Below, in pieces: positions 25,799 to 34,835 of a stretch of 64,000 bases of DNA. The first letter of the stretch is position 1, and every line of letters starts with the position of its first letter. The translations under genes were made by a program, and so were the position numbers. A model generated the notes under the pieces. That model had not been told where the DNA came from, did not search any database, and was given only the letters and a program-made list of their open reading frames with translations. The stretch covers positions 1-64,000 of the forward strand of contig NZ_RHHO01000023.1 in NCBI RefSeq assembly GCF_003710865.1, given 5' to 3'. The stretch is from Brevibacillus borstelensis. Lineage in GTDB: Bacteria > Bacillota > Bacilli > Brevibacillales > Brevibacillaceae.

Positions 25799-27058
25799 AT
25801 GCTGGATTTGGTTTCACTGCGAAGAGATTTTCACATGCACCCGGAAGTGGGATTCACGGAATTTCGTACGGCTTCCAAGGTCGTGGAAATACTTGCTTCG
25901 CTTGGCTTTGATGTGATTTACGGCGCAGACGCAATGGATGGCGGTTCCCGCAGGGGATTGCCGTCCCCGGACGTGCTGGAGGCTGCTTACGAGCGGGCCT
26001 TGCGGGACGGTGCAAACCCGCAGATCGTGGAGAAAATGCGAGGCGGCTACACAGCCGTGATCGGGGTGAAAAAAGGAAAGCAGGAAGGGCCTACCGTTGC
26101 GTTCCGGTTTGACATGGATGCGCTGCCTGTCCTGGAAAGTACGGACGCGGACCACCTCCCCCAGGCAAAGGCATTTCGCTCCCGCTATGAAGGAAACATG
26201 CACGCTTGCGCCCATGACGGCCATACGACGATTGGACTCGGGCTTGCCGAAAAACTGGCGGACGGCAACTTTTCCGGAACCGTAAAGCTGATTTTCCAGC
26301 CCGCCGAAGAAGGTGTCCGCGGCGCTTACTCGATCGTCCAAAAAGGGATGCTCGACGATGTCGATTATATTTTCTGTCACCATCTGGGGACCAATGTCCC
26401 GCTTGGCGAGGTGCACGGAGCCTCTTTCGGTTTTCTCGCTACAACCAAGATGGTTGCCCATTTCCACGGGGTACCGTCCCATGCTGGAGCCTCTCCGGAA
26501 AAGGGCAAAAACGCCTTGCTTGGAGCCGCTACCGCTCTGCTGAACATCCATGCCATTCCGCGCTTTAGCACAGGCTCAACCCGTGTGAATGTGGGTGTAT
26601 TGGAAGGCGGGACGGCAGCCAATATCATTCCGCAGCATGCAAAAATGATCGTGGAAACCCGTTCGGTGTCAGAAGAAGTGAATGCCGAGCTGGAACAGCG
26701 TGTCCGCAATATCATCGCCCACAGCGCAGCCATGCACGAGCTGGAGCACGAGATCGAAGTGATTGGCGGCGCCATCCCGATCAACAGCGATCTGGACATG
26801 GCTGAGCTGGCGATCGAGGAAGCGAAGCAGGTCGAGGGCTTCACCGCCTTCAAGGTCAGCGACAGCAATGCGATGGGCAGCGAGGACGCCAGCTTCATGA
26901 TCAAGCGCGTTCAGGAGCGCGGAGGAAAAGGGACGTACATGGCGATCGGGACGGATATTCCCGCACCTCACCATCACCCCAAATTTGACATCCAGGAGGA
27001 GATTCTCCCGCGCTCCGTAGAGCTGTTGCACCGCATCGCCAAACGTCTGTTGACGTGA
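25799..27058 (+). CDS. abgA: M20 amidohydrolase, AbgA-like
   Basis: This 419-residue M20 metallopeptidase/amidohydrolase has zinc-site motifs FRFDMDAL, HACAHDGH and PAEEG in order, then a dimerisation lid domain. The insertion near residues 45-85 (containing RRGLPSPDVLEAAYERA) is typical of AbgA. ATG 25799 follows ACAGGAGG with good spacing. AbgA works with AbgB to split p-aminobenzoyl-glutamate into aminobenzoate and glutamate. The partner gene is next, 61 nt downstream. Confidence 0.88.
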   Translation: MLDLVSLRRDFHMHPEVGFTEFRTASKVVEILASLGFDVIYGADAMDGGSRRGLPSPDVLEAAYERALRDGANPQIVEKMRGGYTAVIGVKKGKQEGPTVAFRFDMDALPVLESTDADHLPQAKAFRSRYEGNMHACAHDGHTTIGLGLAEKLADGNFSGTVKLIFQPAEEGVRGAYSIVQKGMLDDVDYIFCHHLGTNVPLGEVHGASFGFLATTKMVAHFHGVPSHAGASPEKGKNALLGAATALLNIHAIPRFSTGSTRVNVGVLEGGTAANIIPQHAKMIVETRSVSEEVNAELEQRVRNIIAHSAAMHELEHEIEVIGGAIPINSDLDMAELAIEEAKQVEGFTAFKVSDSNAMGSEDASFMIKRVQERGGKGTYMAIGTDIPAPHHHPKFDIQEEILPRSVELLHRIAKRLLT

Positions 27059-27119
27059 GAAGCCGTTCTATCGGACACTCCCCGAATCCTGCAGCTGCGA
27101 ATAGAAAGGATGTTTCTTT

Positions 27120-28523
27120 ATGCATACCCAACGAATTTCGGAAATGATTGAACAAAAACGCGATTTGTTCATCAGTGTGAGCGACAACATTTGGAGCTTT
27201 GCCGAGACGCGCTTTGAAGAGTACCAATCTGCCGAATTGCTGGCGCAAACGCTGGAGAGCGAAGGTTTTCAGGTAGAAAGAGGCGTAGGCGGCATCAAGA
27301 CGGCATTTATCGGTAGCTTCGGCAGCGGCGGTCCGATTGTCGCCATTTTGGGAGAGTTCGACGCCCTCTCAGGAATGAGCCAAAAGAAAGGGCAGGCGGT
27401 GCAAGAACCGGAGGTACCGGGAGGCAACGGGCATGGCTGCGGACACAACCTGCTCGGTACGGCTTCTCTGGCCGCTGCGGTTGCTGTCAAGCAGTACATG
27501 GAGGAGAACAATCTCAAAGGCACTGTCCGCTACTACGGATGTCCCGGCGAGGAGGGGGGCTCCGGCAAAGCCTTTATGGCCCGCGCCGGACTGTTTGACG
27601 ACGTCGACTTTGCCCTCTGCTGGCACCCGATGGGCTACAACAGCATCATGGCGATCGAATCGCTGGCCAATTACCAGGTGTACTTCAAATTCAGAGGCAA
27701 AAGCTCGCATGCGGCAGCAAGCCCGCATCTGGGACGCAGTGCGCTGGATGCCGTAGAGCTGATGAACGTCGGCGTCAACTACTTGCGTGAGCACATCATC
27801 CCGGAAGCGCGCGTCCACTACGCCGTGACCAATACGGGCGGACTCTCTCCGAATGTCGTGCAGGCCTATGCGGAGGCGCTCTATCTGGTGCGTGCGCCAA
27901 AGGTTGACCAGGTGCAGGAAATTTATGAGCGGGTGTGCAAAATCGCCCAAGGGGCAGCGCTGATGACCGAAACCGAGGTAGAGATCGTGTTTGACAAAGC
28001 GTGCTCCAATGTGGTGCAAAACAAGGTCATGGAACAGGTCATGTACCGCAACTTCCAAGAGCTGGGCGTCCCCGTGCATGACGAGGAGGAGCTCAAGCTG
28101 GCCAAGGAAGTTCGCGCCACGCTGACTGAGCAGGAGTTAAACACCTCGGTAAAAGAATTTCCGGACGGGCCGGACGTCGATATGGTGACATGGCTGAATC
28201 CGTACAACGGTGAAACGAGCCCGCTGAACGGCTCTACAGATGTCGGTGACGTCAGTTGGATCGCGCCTACCGCACAGTGTACGACGGCCTGCTTCGTGAA
28301 CGGGTCGACGCTGCACTCCTGGCAATGGGTGTCGCTCGGTGGTACCTCCCTGGGCCATAAAGGCATGCTCCATGCCGGAAAGGTGCTTGCCTCCACGGCA
28401 GTCGACATGCTGAACAATCCGGAGCTGATCGAACAGGCCAAAGCCGAATTGCAGCAGCGTTTGGGCGGAAAGCCATACAAATGCCCGATCCCGGAAGGTG
28501 TGCAGCCATCCGTTAAAAAGTAA
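27120..28523 (+). CDS. abgB: M20 amidohydrolase, AbgB-like
   Basis: This 467-residue M20 family protein shows GEFDAL, GCGHNLLG and GEEGGSGK metal-site motifs and the AbgB-type C-terminal segment around GSTDVGDVSW and GKVLA. Its length agrees with AbgB. It starts at ATG 27120 behind AAAGGATG and ends at a strong terminator, closing abgT-abgA-abgB. It forms the second subunit of the presumed aminobenzoyl-glutamate hydrolase. Another amidated amino acid as substrate remains possible. Confidence 0.88.
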   Translation: MHTQRISEMIEQKRDLFISVSDNIWSFAETRFEEYQSAELLAQTLESEGFQVERGVGGIKTAFIGSFGSGGPIVAILGEFDALSGMSQKKGQAVQEPEVPGGNGHGCGHNLLGTASLAAAVAVKQYMEENNLKGTVRYYGCPGEEGGSGKAFMARAGLFDDVDFALCWHPMGYNSIMAIESLANYQVYFKFRGKSSHAAASPHLGRSALDAVELMNVGVNYLREHIIPEARVHYAVTNTGGLSPNVVQAYAEALYLVRAPKVDQVQEIYERVCKIAQGAALMTETEVEIVFDKACSNVVQNKVMEQVMYRNFQELGVPVHDEEELKLAKEVRATLTEQELNTSVKEFPDGPDVDMVTWLNPYNGETSPLNGSTDVGDVSWIAPTAQCTTACFVNGSTLHSWQWVSLGGTSLGHKGMLHAGKVLASTAVDMLNNPELIEQAKAELQQRLGGKPYKCPIPEGVQPSVKK

Positions 28524-28565
28524 GCGAGCGTGATTCGGACAATTTGCAAGGTCAAGACGATGAAA

Positions 28566-28594
28566 AGCCAGCGGTTTCTCGCCGCTGGCTTTTT
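28566..28594 (+). terminator. Rho-independent terminator after abgB
   Basis: AGCCAGCGG (28566-28574) pairs with CCGCTGGCT (28582-28590), followed by TTTT. Confidence 0.93.
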
Positions 28595-28641
28595 CTGCAG
28601 GCGAATGCCACGGATAAAAAGCAGAAATGGCAAGAAAATGA

Positions 28642-28670
28642 TTGAGAATCTTTTCCTGTTGCGATAGTCT
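28642..28670 (+). promoter_or_regulatory. Candidate promoter of the nucleotidase gene
   Basis: TTGAGA (28642-28647) and TAGTCT (28665-28670) are 17 bp apart, about 95 nt before the start codon. Confidence 0.5.
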
Positions 28671-28766
28671 ACTAGAGTGCCCATCTATGCACAACAAGAG
28701 AAAGAGGGTCTGAATGAAAAGAAAGAAAATTCAGAAAGAACTCTTTAGACAAAAGGAGGACAAGCA

Positions 28767-30752
28767 ATGCGCAAGGGGAAATTGGCGCTGAAAACCTGTC
28801 TGAGCGTAGCTCTCGGGCTTACGCTGTTCAGCAGTGCTGCTGCTGCACAGCCCGCTCAGGCAAAAGCCGCCGAGAATTCAGAAATCAAAATCACGCTGCT
28901 CGGGACGTCTGACATCCATGGACGATTCATGCCGTGGGACTATGAAATCGATGGTCCAAACAACAACGGAAGCCTAACGCAATTATTTACGATGGTCAAA
29001 CAAATTCGCGAAGAGAATCCCAACACGATTCTTCTGGACGCGGGAGACTGCATCCAGGGAAATTCGGCTGAACTGTTTAACAGCCATCCACAGTCTCCGA
29101 TGATGGTTGCGATGAATGCGATGAAATACGACGCGTGGGCATTTGGCAACCACGAATTCAACTTTGGACTGGACGTGCTGGAAAAGATCAGCAGCCAATA
29201 CGACGGGCCGCTGCTTGCGGGCAATATTTACAAGGAAAACGGCGAGCGCTTCCTGCCAGCCTCCACGATTATTGAAAAAGCTGGGGTAAAGATCGGCATT
29301 ATCGGGATGAACACCCCGATGATCGAGGATTTTGAAAAGGGAACCGACCACCTGAACGGGCTTGTCGTCAAAAATCCTGTCGATGAAACGAAAAAGGCAA
29401 TCAAGGAGCTTGAAGGAAAAGTAGACGTCATGATCGGCCTGATGCATATGGGGCTGGACAACGAGAACGGGAAACCGGGGACCGGCGTGCGCGACATTGC
29501 CAATGCCAATCCCGAGCTGACCGCCATTTTCGCCGGCCACATGCACAAGCTGGTGAAAAGCGAAGAGGTAAACGGCGTACTGATCACCGAACCGGACAAA
29601 TACGGCACGCATCTGTCCCGCATCGACCTGACGTTTGCCAAGCAAGGCGACAAAGTGGTGCTGAAAAGCAAGGAAGCGACAGCGCTGCCTGTGAAACAAG
29701 CAGACGGTACCTTCGTCGAGTCCGATAAGGCATTGGAAGAAACGCTGAAGCCTTTCCACGAGATTGCCCGCGCAGACGCCAATGTCGTCGTGGCTGAGCT
29801 GAAGGGCGAAAATATGGTGCCGAAAAATGAGATTGAGGGCATCCCGCAGGTCCAAATCCAGGAGACGCACCTTGCCGACTTCTTTAATGAAGTCATGCTC
29901 TATTACAGCAAGGCCGATGTCGTCGCTCACCAGATCGACAATGACAAGGCCCGTCTGGATGTAGGGCCGATCAAGAAAAAGGACATCGCCTTCAACTACC
30001 AGTACGCACTGGGCGAAATTACCGTGTACGAAGTAACAGGCAAAGATTTGAAGGACTACATGGAATGGGCGGCTGGCTACTTCAATACCGCTCGTCCGGG
30101 AGATGTGACGATCAGCTTTGACAAGACGCGTCGTTCCTCCAAATACAGCACCAACGACTTTTTCGGCGGAGTGAAGTACGAAATCGACCTTACCAAACCT
30201 GCCGGAAGCCGCATCACCAACCTCCGTCGTCTGGACGACAAGCCGATCAAAGCGGAGGATGTGCTCAAGCTTGGCATGAACTCCTACCGTATGGACGCAC
30301 TCATCGCGAAGGGCGGCGCTTTGGAAGGACGGAAGTTCAAACAGCTCTGGTCGTCCAAGGATGAGAGCGCATTTGGCGAAACAGGCGGAACGATTCGCAA
30401 CCGCGCCATCGCCTATCTCAAAGAAGTGAAGAAAGGCGTTTACGAGCCAAAAGCATTGAATTACTGGAAGATTGTCGGCGTGGACACCACTGCGCCTGAG
30501 CGTGCCGATGTCGTTGAGCTGATCAACGCCGGAATCCTCGGGGTGCCAAAGACAGAAGACGGCAAGTACACCAACGTGGCTTCGATCAACATCAAGGACC
30601 CGGTAACAAAAGAAGAGATTGCGGAGCTCTCGCAAAAGGCAAAGGTGAATGCAGCCGCGTTTGCCAATGTGAAAACCAAGGGAGAGTTCTATCAGAAGCT
30701 GAATCAAGCGAGACAGACTGCGGCTGCTCAGGCAAAGCCAGCAGCGAAGTAG
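28767..30752 (+). CDS. Secreted 5'-nucleotidase / metallophosphatase (UshA family)
   Basis: This 661-residue protein has a cleavable signal peptide (residues 1 to about 34). A calcineurin-like metallophosphatase domain follows, with GTSDIHG near 47-53, DAGD near 91 and GNHEFN near 130. The 5'-nucleotidase C-terminal substrate domain spans about 340-550. The last 100 residues are Lys/Ala-rich and may hold wall-associated or SLH-like helical sequence. It would release phosphate from extracellular nucleotides. ATG 28767 follows AAAAGGAGG. Confidence 0.9.
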   Translation: MRKGKLALKTCLSVALGLTLFSSAAAAQPAQAKAAENSEIKITLLGTSDIHGRFMPWDYEIDGPNNNGSLTQLFTMVKQIREENPNTILLDAGDCIQGNSAELFNSHPQSPMMVAMNAMKYDAWAFGNHEFNFGLDVLEKISSQYDGPLLAGNIYKENGERFLPASTIIEKAGVKIGIIGMNTPMIEDFEKGTDHLNGLVVKNPVDETKKAIKELEGKVDVMIGLMHMGLDNENGKPGTGVRDIANANPELTAIFAGHMHKLVKSEEVNGVLITEPDKYGTHLSRIDLTFAKQGDKVVLKSKEATALPVKQADGTFVESDKALEETLKPFHEIARADANVVVAELKGENMVPKNEIEGIPQVQIQETHLADFFNEVMLYYSKADVVAHQIDNDKARLDVGPIKKKDIAFNYQYALGEITVYEVTGKDLKDYMEWAAGYFNTARPGDVTISFDKTRRSSKYSTNDFFGGVKYEIDLTKPAGSRITNLRRLDDKPIKAEDVLKLGMNSYRMDALIAKGGALEGRKFKQLWSSKDESAFGETGGTIRNRAIAYLKEVKKGVYEPKALNYWKIVGVDTTAPERADVVELINAGILGVPKTEDGKYTNVASINIKDPVTKEEIAELSQKAKVNAAAFANVKTKGEFYQKLNQARQTAAAQAKPAAK

Positions 30753-30845
30753 GGAAGAAGAGGCAGGGAATATACAGGTTAGGCTTATGCAAGAAGCAAG
30801 ATAAGCATAGGTCAGGCAAAAAAGCAGCAAGGCTTTTATAGAAGA

Positions 30846-30879
30846 AGCAGCCCGTGAAAAAACTCGGGCTGCTTTTTTT
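30846..30879 (+). terminator. Rho-independent terminator
   Basis: AGCAGCCCG (30846-30854) pairs with CGGGCTGCT (30865-30873), followed by a run of T residues. Confidence 0.93.
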
Positions 30880-30982
30880 ACATTCCCGTTCCTTCCCCAT
30901 ATTCTTTTTATAGGAAGTATCCAAGTATGTATGGTATCTTTAGTATAAAGCGAACGATTTTTGTCCTCTGGGAGGTGACGCT

Positions 30983-31327
30983 GTGGAGTTTTCCTTGGAT
31001 ATGACACTCTTGCTGCTGGCAATGGGCCTGTCGGGATATCTGGTTGCACATCTGCTATGCAGTCCGGTAAAGCCGCTGGGATGGGTAGCTTGTTTGGAAA
31101 AGGGAATAGATTCGCAGCCGCCAAACGAGATTTCGGTTCGCCCCGCCGTGCATCCGAGGATGCTCTGGGTGCGGCGAAAAAAGCCTCCCGAGGAGCAAGG
31201 GTCTTCCAGTGACGATGCTGATCCGCTTTCCTTCTTGTATCGAAAAGACATTTGCAACGATACGAGGAGGAATTCCGAATGTATACCTTTGTTCAACCTG
31301 TCATTGATTTGCTGGCCTCGCTGCTGA
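30983..31327 (+). CDS. Possible small membrane protein before yidC
   Basis: An open frame of 114 residues starts at GTG 30983 behind a good GGAGGTGA site. Residues 6-26 form a hydrophobic helix, and the rest is polar with no recognised family. The last 16 codons overlap the yidC start in another frame and look less protein-like, so the true product may be shorter or the frame damaged. The ribosome site and the otherwise empty 300 bp argue for a real but unassigned gene. Confidence 0.4.
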   Translation: MEFSLDMTLLLLAMGLSGYLVAHLLCSPVKPLGWVACLEKGIDSQPPNEISVRPAVHPRMLWVRRKKPPEEQGSSSDDADPLSFLYRKDICNDTRRNSECIPLFNLSLICWPRC

Positions 31328-31968
31328 ATGTGATCTTTCAGTTTGCGCAGGATTGGGGAATTGCGATCGTTCTTTTGACACTGTTTGTGAGAGGACTGCT
31401 TTTTCCGCTCAATCTGCGGACGGCCCGCCAGACGATGCTGCAGGTCTTGATTCGCCCTGAGCTGAAGCTGCTTCAGGAACGGTACAAAGACGACCAGCCA
31501 AAGCTGATGCAAGAGACGATGAATCTCTACCAAAAGGCGGGAGTCAAGCCGCTGTCGATGTTTACGACGGCGATACTGCAGATGCCGATCTTCATGGCGA
31601 TGTACGGCCTGTTTTTGACGCATGGAGCGGCGATGTCCTCTTCCTTTATTCCCTGGGTTGTCTCCTTTGCCCAGCATGACGCGTGGCACATCCTGCCTGC
31701 GCTTGCCGCTGGACTTACCTTTTTGACCGGCATGATTCCGTTGACTGGTGAAATGCTGACAGACACGCCTCTGATTCAACGGGCCTTGACCTCGCTGATC
31801 ATGGTCGCCTTCTTCTTGATGATTCTCTGGAAAGCGCCTGTCGCCTTGGGCTTGTATTGGACCACCGGCTCCCTGTTCGGTTTGCTGGAACGCGGTTTTT
31901 ATCGAACCAGATTGGGGAAAAAGGTACTGATGCGGGGACGAGCCGAGCTGCCGGCAAGCCAAGAATAA
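31279..31968 (+). CDS. yidC: YidC/Oxa1 family membrane insertase (short form)
   Basis: This 229-residue membrane protein has the YidC core. The conserved positive residue lies in LTLFVRGLLFPL near residue 42, followed by the coiled-coil loop (about 60-95) and three to four more membrane helices. YidC inserts membrane proteins. ATG 31279 follows GAGGAGG. Unlike SpoIIIJ-type proteins it has no N-terminal lipobox, so it is probably an accessory paralogue rather than the main housekeeping copy. Confidence 0.88.
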   Translation: MYTFVQPVIDLLASLLNVIFQFAQDWGIAIVLLTLFVRGLLFPLNLRTARQTMLQVLIRPELKLLQERYKDDQPKLMQETMNLYQKAGVKPLSMFTTAILQMPIFMAMYGLFLTHGAAMSSSFIPWVVSFAQHDAWHILPALAAGLTFLTGMIPLTGEMLTDTPLIQRALTSLIMVAFFLMILWKAPVALGLYWTTGSLFGLLERGFYRTRLGKKVLMRGRAELPASQE

Positions 31969-31984
31969 ATATTTATACGCAAGC

Positions 31985-32017
31985 AAACCCTTGAGACAGT
32001 CTCAAGGGTTTTTGTTT
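31985..32017 (+). terminator. Terminator between yidC and the convergent HxlR pseudogene
   Basis: AAACCCTTGA and TCAAGGGTTT flank a short GACAGTC loop (31985-32012), with T-rich sequence following. The near-perfect symmetry may serve both converging genes. Confidence 0.85.
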
Positions 32018-32019
32018 TT

Positions 32020-32345
32020 CTATTGTTTTCCCAGCTTCAGCACATCCCACGCATTTCCCCATTCCTTCATCGCATCGAAGACGGGACGAAGCGTTTTGCC
32101 TTTTTCGGTTAGCGCGTATTCCACATGCGGGGGGATTTCCGAGTAGATCGTCCGGCTGATAATCCCTTCTTCTTCCAGCTCCTTCAGACGCATGGACAGC
32201 TGATCCCCTTCAAGGAGCGCTGCAGTTCTCCAAACCGCCGCGGACCATAGAACAGTTCCCTTAAAATGATGAACGTCCATTTCCCCCCGATCACGTGCAT
32301 TGTTTTTTCAATCGGACACGCTTTTTGATTATATTCTTCAGGCAT
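32020..32345 (-). pseudogene. Frameshifted HxlR family transcriptional regulator
   Basis: The 5' part (from ATG 32345, behind GGAGGG) encodes a typical HxlR start with CPIEKTMHVIGGKWTFIILR and FGELQRSLKGIS. Near 32210 the frame runs into a stop. The rest of the domain (LSMRLKELEEEGII through a normal C terminus) continues in another frame to 32020. Compared with the family, about ten bases between GIS and LSMRL seem missing. Either the gene is inactivated or the assembly is wrong here. It is divergent from an SDR gene that it may once have regulated. Confidence 0.8.
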
Positions 32346-32467
32346 GAACATCCCTCCGCTATCTTTTTGAATAGTAACTATAAAAAATATCCGTACTTTT
32401 ATAATAATAGCACTTTCATTATTATAGTGAATAATCATCCTGAAGCAATTGAATGGAGGAAAAAAGC

Positions 32468-33439
32468 ATGAAAGCTGTTGTCTTTGGAGGTACGGGGTTT
32501 ATTGGAGGGCATGTCGCGGAACAACTGCATCTGGCTGGACACCGCGTGACGGCAGTTGTCCGCAAGACCAGCAACACCGCGTTTTTGGACAGCTTGGGGG
32601 TCGACGTCGTTCGCATCGATTTTTCAGATCCAGCCGCCATAGCAGACGTGATGGCAGGAAATGACGCAGCGTACAATTGCACAGCCGACGCGAAGCTGCA
32701 CACGCAAATAAGCATGAATGCCCCGGTGGAAATTGAGTTGACCCGAACGCTTGCGGAAGAAGCGGCCAAGCAGGGCATTTCCCGGTTTATTCAACTCAGC
32801 ACAGTGGTCATCTACGATTTTCAAAGCAACGAACCGATAGACGAGTCGTATGTGTCGAAGCCGGAGTACCCGATACAGCGGCTGGGGATTGAAAGGGAGA
32901 GAGTCGTCGGGGAAGTGGGACGAAAAACCGGAATGACGACCGTGGTGCTGCGGCCGGCAAGCACAATCGGCGTCCGGGACACTACCTCGTTTTTCGCCAG
33001 ACTGTTTGCCGCACATGCGCATGACCGCTACCCGATGATCGGCGAGGGGGCTGCACAAGTTTCGCTGGTAGATACCCGCGACATCGGCCGGGCGATGGTC
33101 TGGCTGGGTACCTTCCAAAAGCAGCCGCAAGATGACGGCGTCTACCTGCTCAAAGGATTCGATACAACGTGGCGTCAACTGAAGGAAGCGATGGACCTTG
33201 CCGCAGGGAAGACTGCCAAAATGCTGGAGCTGCCGGAAGCATTGACCGAAGATGAAATGGCTGCCTATGGGTTGAGTCCATTCGCCGTAAAGACAATGGC
33301 GGTAAACAGAATCTGGAAGGACGACAAAATACGGAAGCTCGGCTTTGCCACAAAGTATTCGCAAACGGATGCGGTCGAGGCGGAGGTGAGGGATTTGCTT
33401 AGTCGAAAACGAACTTCAGAAAACAGCGGCATTCTTTAA
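32468..33439 (+). CDS. NAD-dependent epimerase/dehydratase-like (atypical SDR)
   Basis: This 323-residue protein opens with the extended-SDR nucleotide motif GGTGFIGGH (residues 7-15) and has the usual STV strand-end near residue 115. The canonical YxxxK is replaced by a YPIQR-type sequence, so it may be an atypical reductase or NAD-binding regulator. ATG 32468 follows TGGAGGA. It is divergent from the broken HxlR gene, an arrangement common for redox-responsive HxlR-reductase pairs. The substrate is unknown. Confidence 0.8.
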   Translation: MKAVVFGGTGFIGGHVAEQLHLAGHRVTAVVRKTSNTAFLDSLGVDVVRIDFSDPAAIADVMAGNDAAYNCTADAKLHTQISMNAPVEIELTRTLAEEAAKQGISRFIQLSTVVIYDFQSNEPIDESYVSKPEYPIQRLGIERERVVGEVGRKTGMTTVVLRPASTIGVRDTTSFFARLFAAHAHDRYPMIGEGAAQVSLVDTRDIGRAMVWLGTFQKQPQDDGVYLLKGFDTTWRQLKEAMDLAAGKTAKMLELPEALTEDEMAAYGLSPFAVKTMAVNRIWKDDKIRKLGFATKYSQTDAVEAEVRDLLSRKRTSENSGIL

Positions 33440-33749
33440 GGAACTGGCATAGGCCATTTATACAGACATAATCCGAAGGAAGATTCCGAGTCAAAACATC
33501 AGTATAAAAAAGATTTGGGTACAGGAAAAAAGGGTGACGTACCTTCAGAAACAGAATCGTACGTTTATACGGTGATGAAAATACATAATGTAAGATATTC
33601 ATTCTTCAAGGTATAATGAATAGATCCAGCATCTGTAACTCAATCCTACATTTATCTGAAGTGAATAGACAATCAGACGATTCATCAAAATGGAAATGCT
33701 AAATAAAGGAAAAATGTTGCAACGGACATACTTTCTAAAAGGAGTCTCC
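33440..33749. other. AT-rich intergenic stretch without recognisable gene
   Basis: About 310 bp of visibly lower GC than the flanks separate the SDR and acetyltransferase genes. I see no convincing open frame, stem with T run or operator here. Confidence 0.6.
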
Positions 33750-34208
33750 ATGATCACCAAAATCAATTTCACCGAAACCGATACCGTCCAAAAGCTCTTC
33801 GACCTGCAAAAAGCCGCATACCAGGTAGAAGCCGAACTGATCAATTTTTTTGAAATCCCCCCGTTGAAAGAATCATTTCAAGAGTTCCAGCAGTGCGGCG
33901 AGGAATTCTTGGGTTATTTTATCGATAACAAACTTGCAGGCGCCATTTCCTATACCATAGAAAATGAAGAACTGACGATCTGCAGAATGGTTGTGCATCC
34001 GGCTCATTTCAGAAAGGGAATTGCCCAAAAGCTGTTGGTGGCGATGGAATTGCAGAATGCAAATTGTTCTGCTTTTAAAGTAGCGACCGGCAGAGAAAAT
34101 ACCCCTGCCAAAAATCTGTACGAAAAAAATCATTATCAATGGAAGCGGGATGTTGAGGTCGCACCTGATGTTTATATCAGCTTTTTTGAAAAAGCAGGAA
34201 AGAACTAA
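33750..34208 (+). CDS. GNAT family N-acetyltransferase
   Basis: This 152-residue protein has the GNAT core: ICRMVVHPAHFRKGIAQKLL (about 84-103) contains the V/L-x-x-x-F-R-x-x-G-I/V-A acetyl-CoA loop, and NLYEKNHY near 127 is the usual end motif. ATG 33750 sits behind AAAGGAG. It would acetylate an amine, substrate unknown. Gene and leader are more AT-rich than surrounding DNA, which may reflect acquisition from another Firmicute. Confidence 0.85.
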   Translation: MITKINFTETDTVQKLFDLQKAAYQVEAELINFFEIPPLKESFQEFQQCGEEFLGYFIDNKLAGAISYTIENEELTICRMVVHPAHFRKGIAQKLLVAMELQNANCSAFKVATGRENTPAKNLYEKNHYQWKRDVEVAPDVYISFFEKAGKN

Positions 34209-34368
34209 GGGCTGGATGGCCTGAGCCTGTATCTGCAACGCGCTGCCATGTTTGTCTGAAAGTCAAGGCACTATTGGATGGCAGGACGATAGATTCCAGA
34301 GAAAGCGAATGGTAAAAATGGTATGACGAGTATATACAAGCTGTCGGGTATGTAAGGGAGGAATATGT

Positions 34369-34758
34369 TTGATCTATGAAATGACGGTTCAAGTTCGTGT
34401 TCCAGATATAAAAGAAGGACAAAAGTGGTATCAAACACTGCTCAAAAAGGAACCCGACTTCATCCCTCACGAAGGATTCGCAGAATGGGAGCTTATTCCC
34501 GGATGTTGGCTGCAGGTGGCGGAAGGTGCTCCCGCTGATGGCAGCGGACCTATTCGCTTTGGCGTTGCAGATATCGAAGCGGAGCGGGACAGGCTAAGAA
34601 GGGAATTGCATATCGAGAGCTTTGAAATCTGTTCGAGAAAAGAAGTTCCTGTAAAATGGGGGACTTTTTCCGACCCCTGGGGAAATCGGCTGGGGTTCTT
34701 TGAATACTTGAATGAGACAGAGAAAAAGGAACGCATAAAAGCTATTTTAGGAAAATAA
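34369..34758 (+). CDS. VOC (glyoxalase/bleomycin resistance-like) protein
   Basis: This 129-residue protein has the beta-alpha-beta-beta-beta VOC layout, with VQVRVPDIKEGQKWYQTLL at the start and KWGTFSDPWGNRLGFFE near the end, the latter being the usual DPxGN signature. It starts at TTG 34369 with AGGGAGGA upstream. VOC proteins include lyases, isomerases and drug-binding proteins. The metal ligands are not clear here, so no specific activity is given. Confidence 0.82.
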   Translation: MIYEMTVQVRVPDIKEGQKWYQTLLKKEPDFIPHEGFAEWELIPGCWLQVAEGAPADGSGPIRFGVADIEAERDRLRRELHIESFEICSRKEVPVKWGTFSDPWGNRLGFFEYLNETEKKERIKAILGK

Positions 34759-34835
34759 AAAAATCTGCTCACAGGTCCCAATAAAATGGAAACGCTCCAG
34801 CATCGCCTCCGTCTTTTAAAGAAGGGGGGAAAAAC

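Noticed and set aside
28983..31124. A 713-codon open frame on the minus strand
   Set aside because: It is antisense to the nucleotidase gene and crosses its terminator; no domain is visible.
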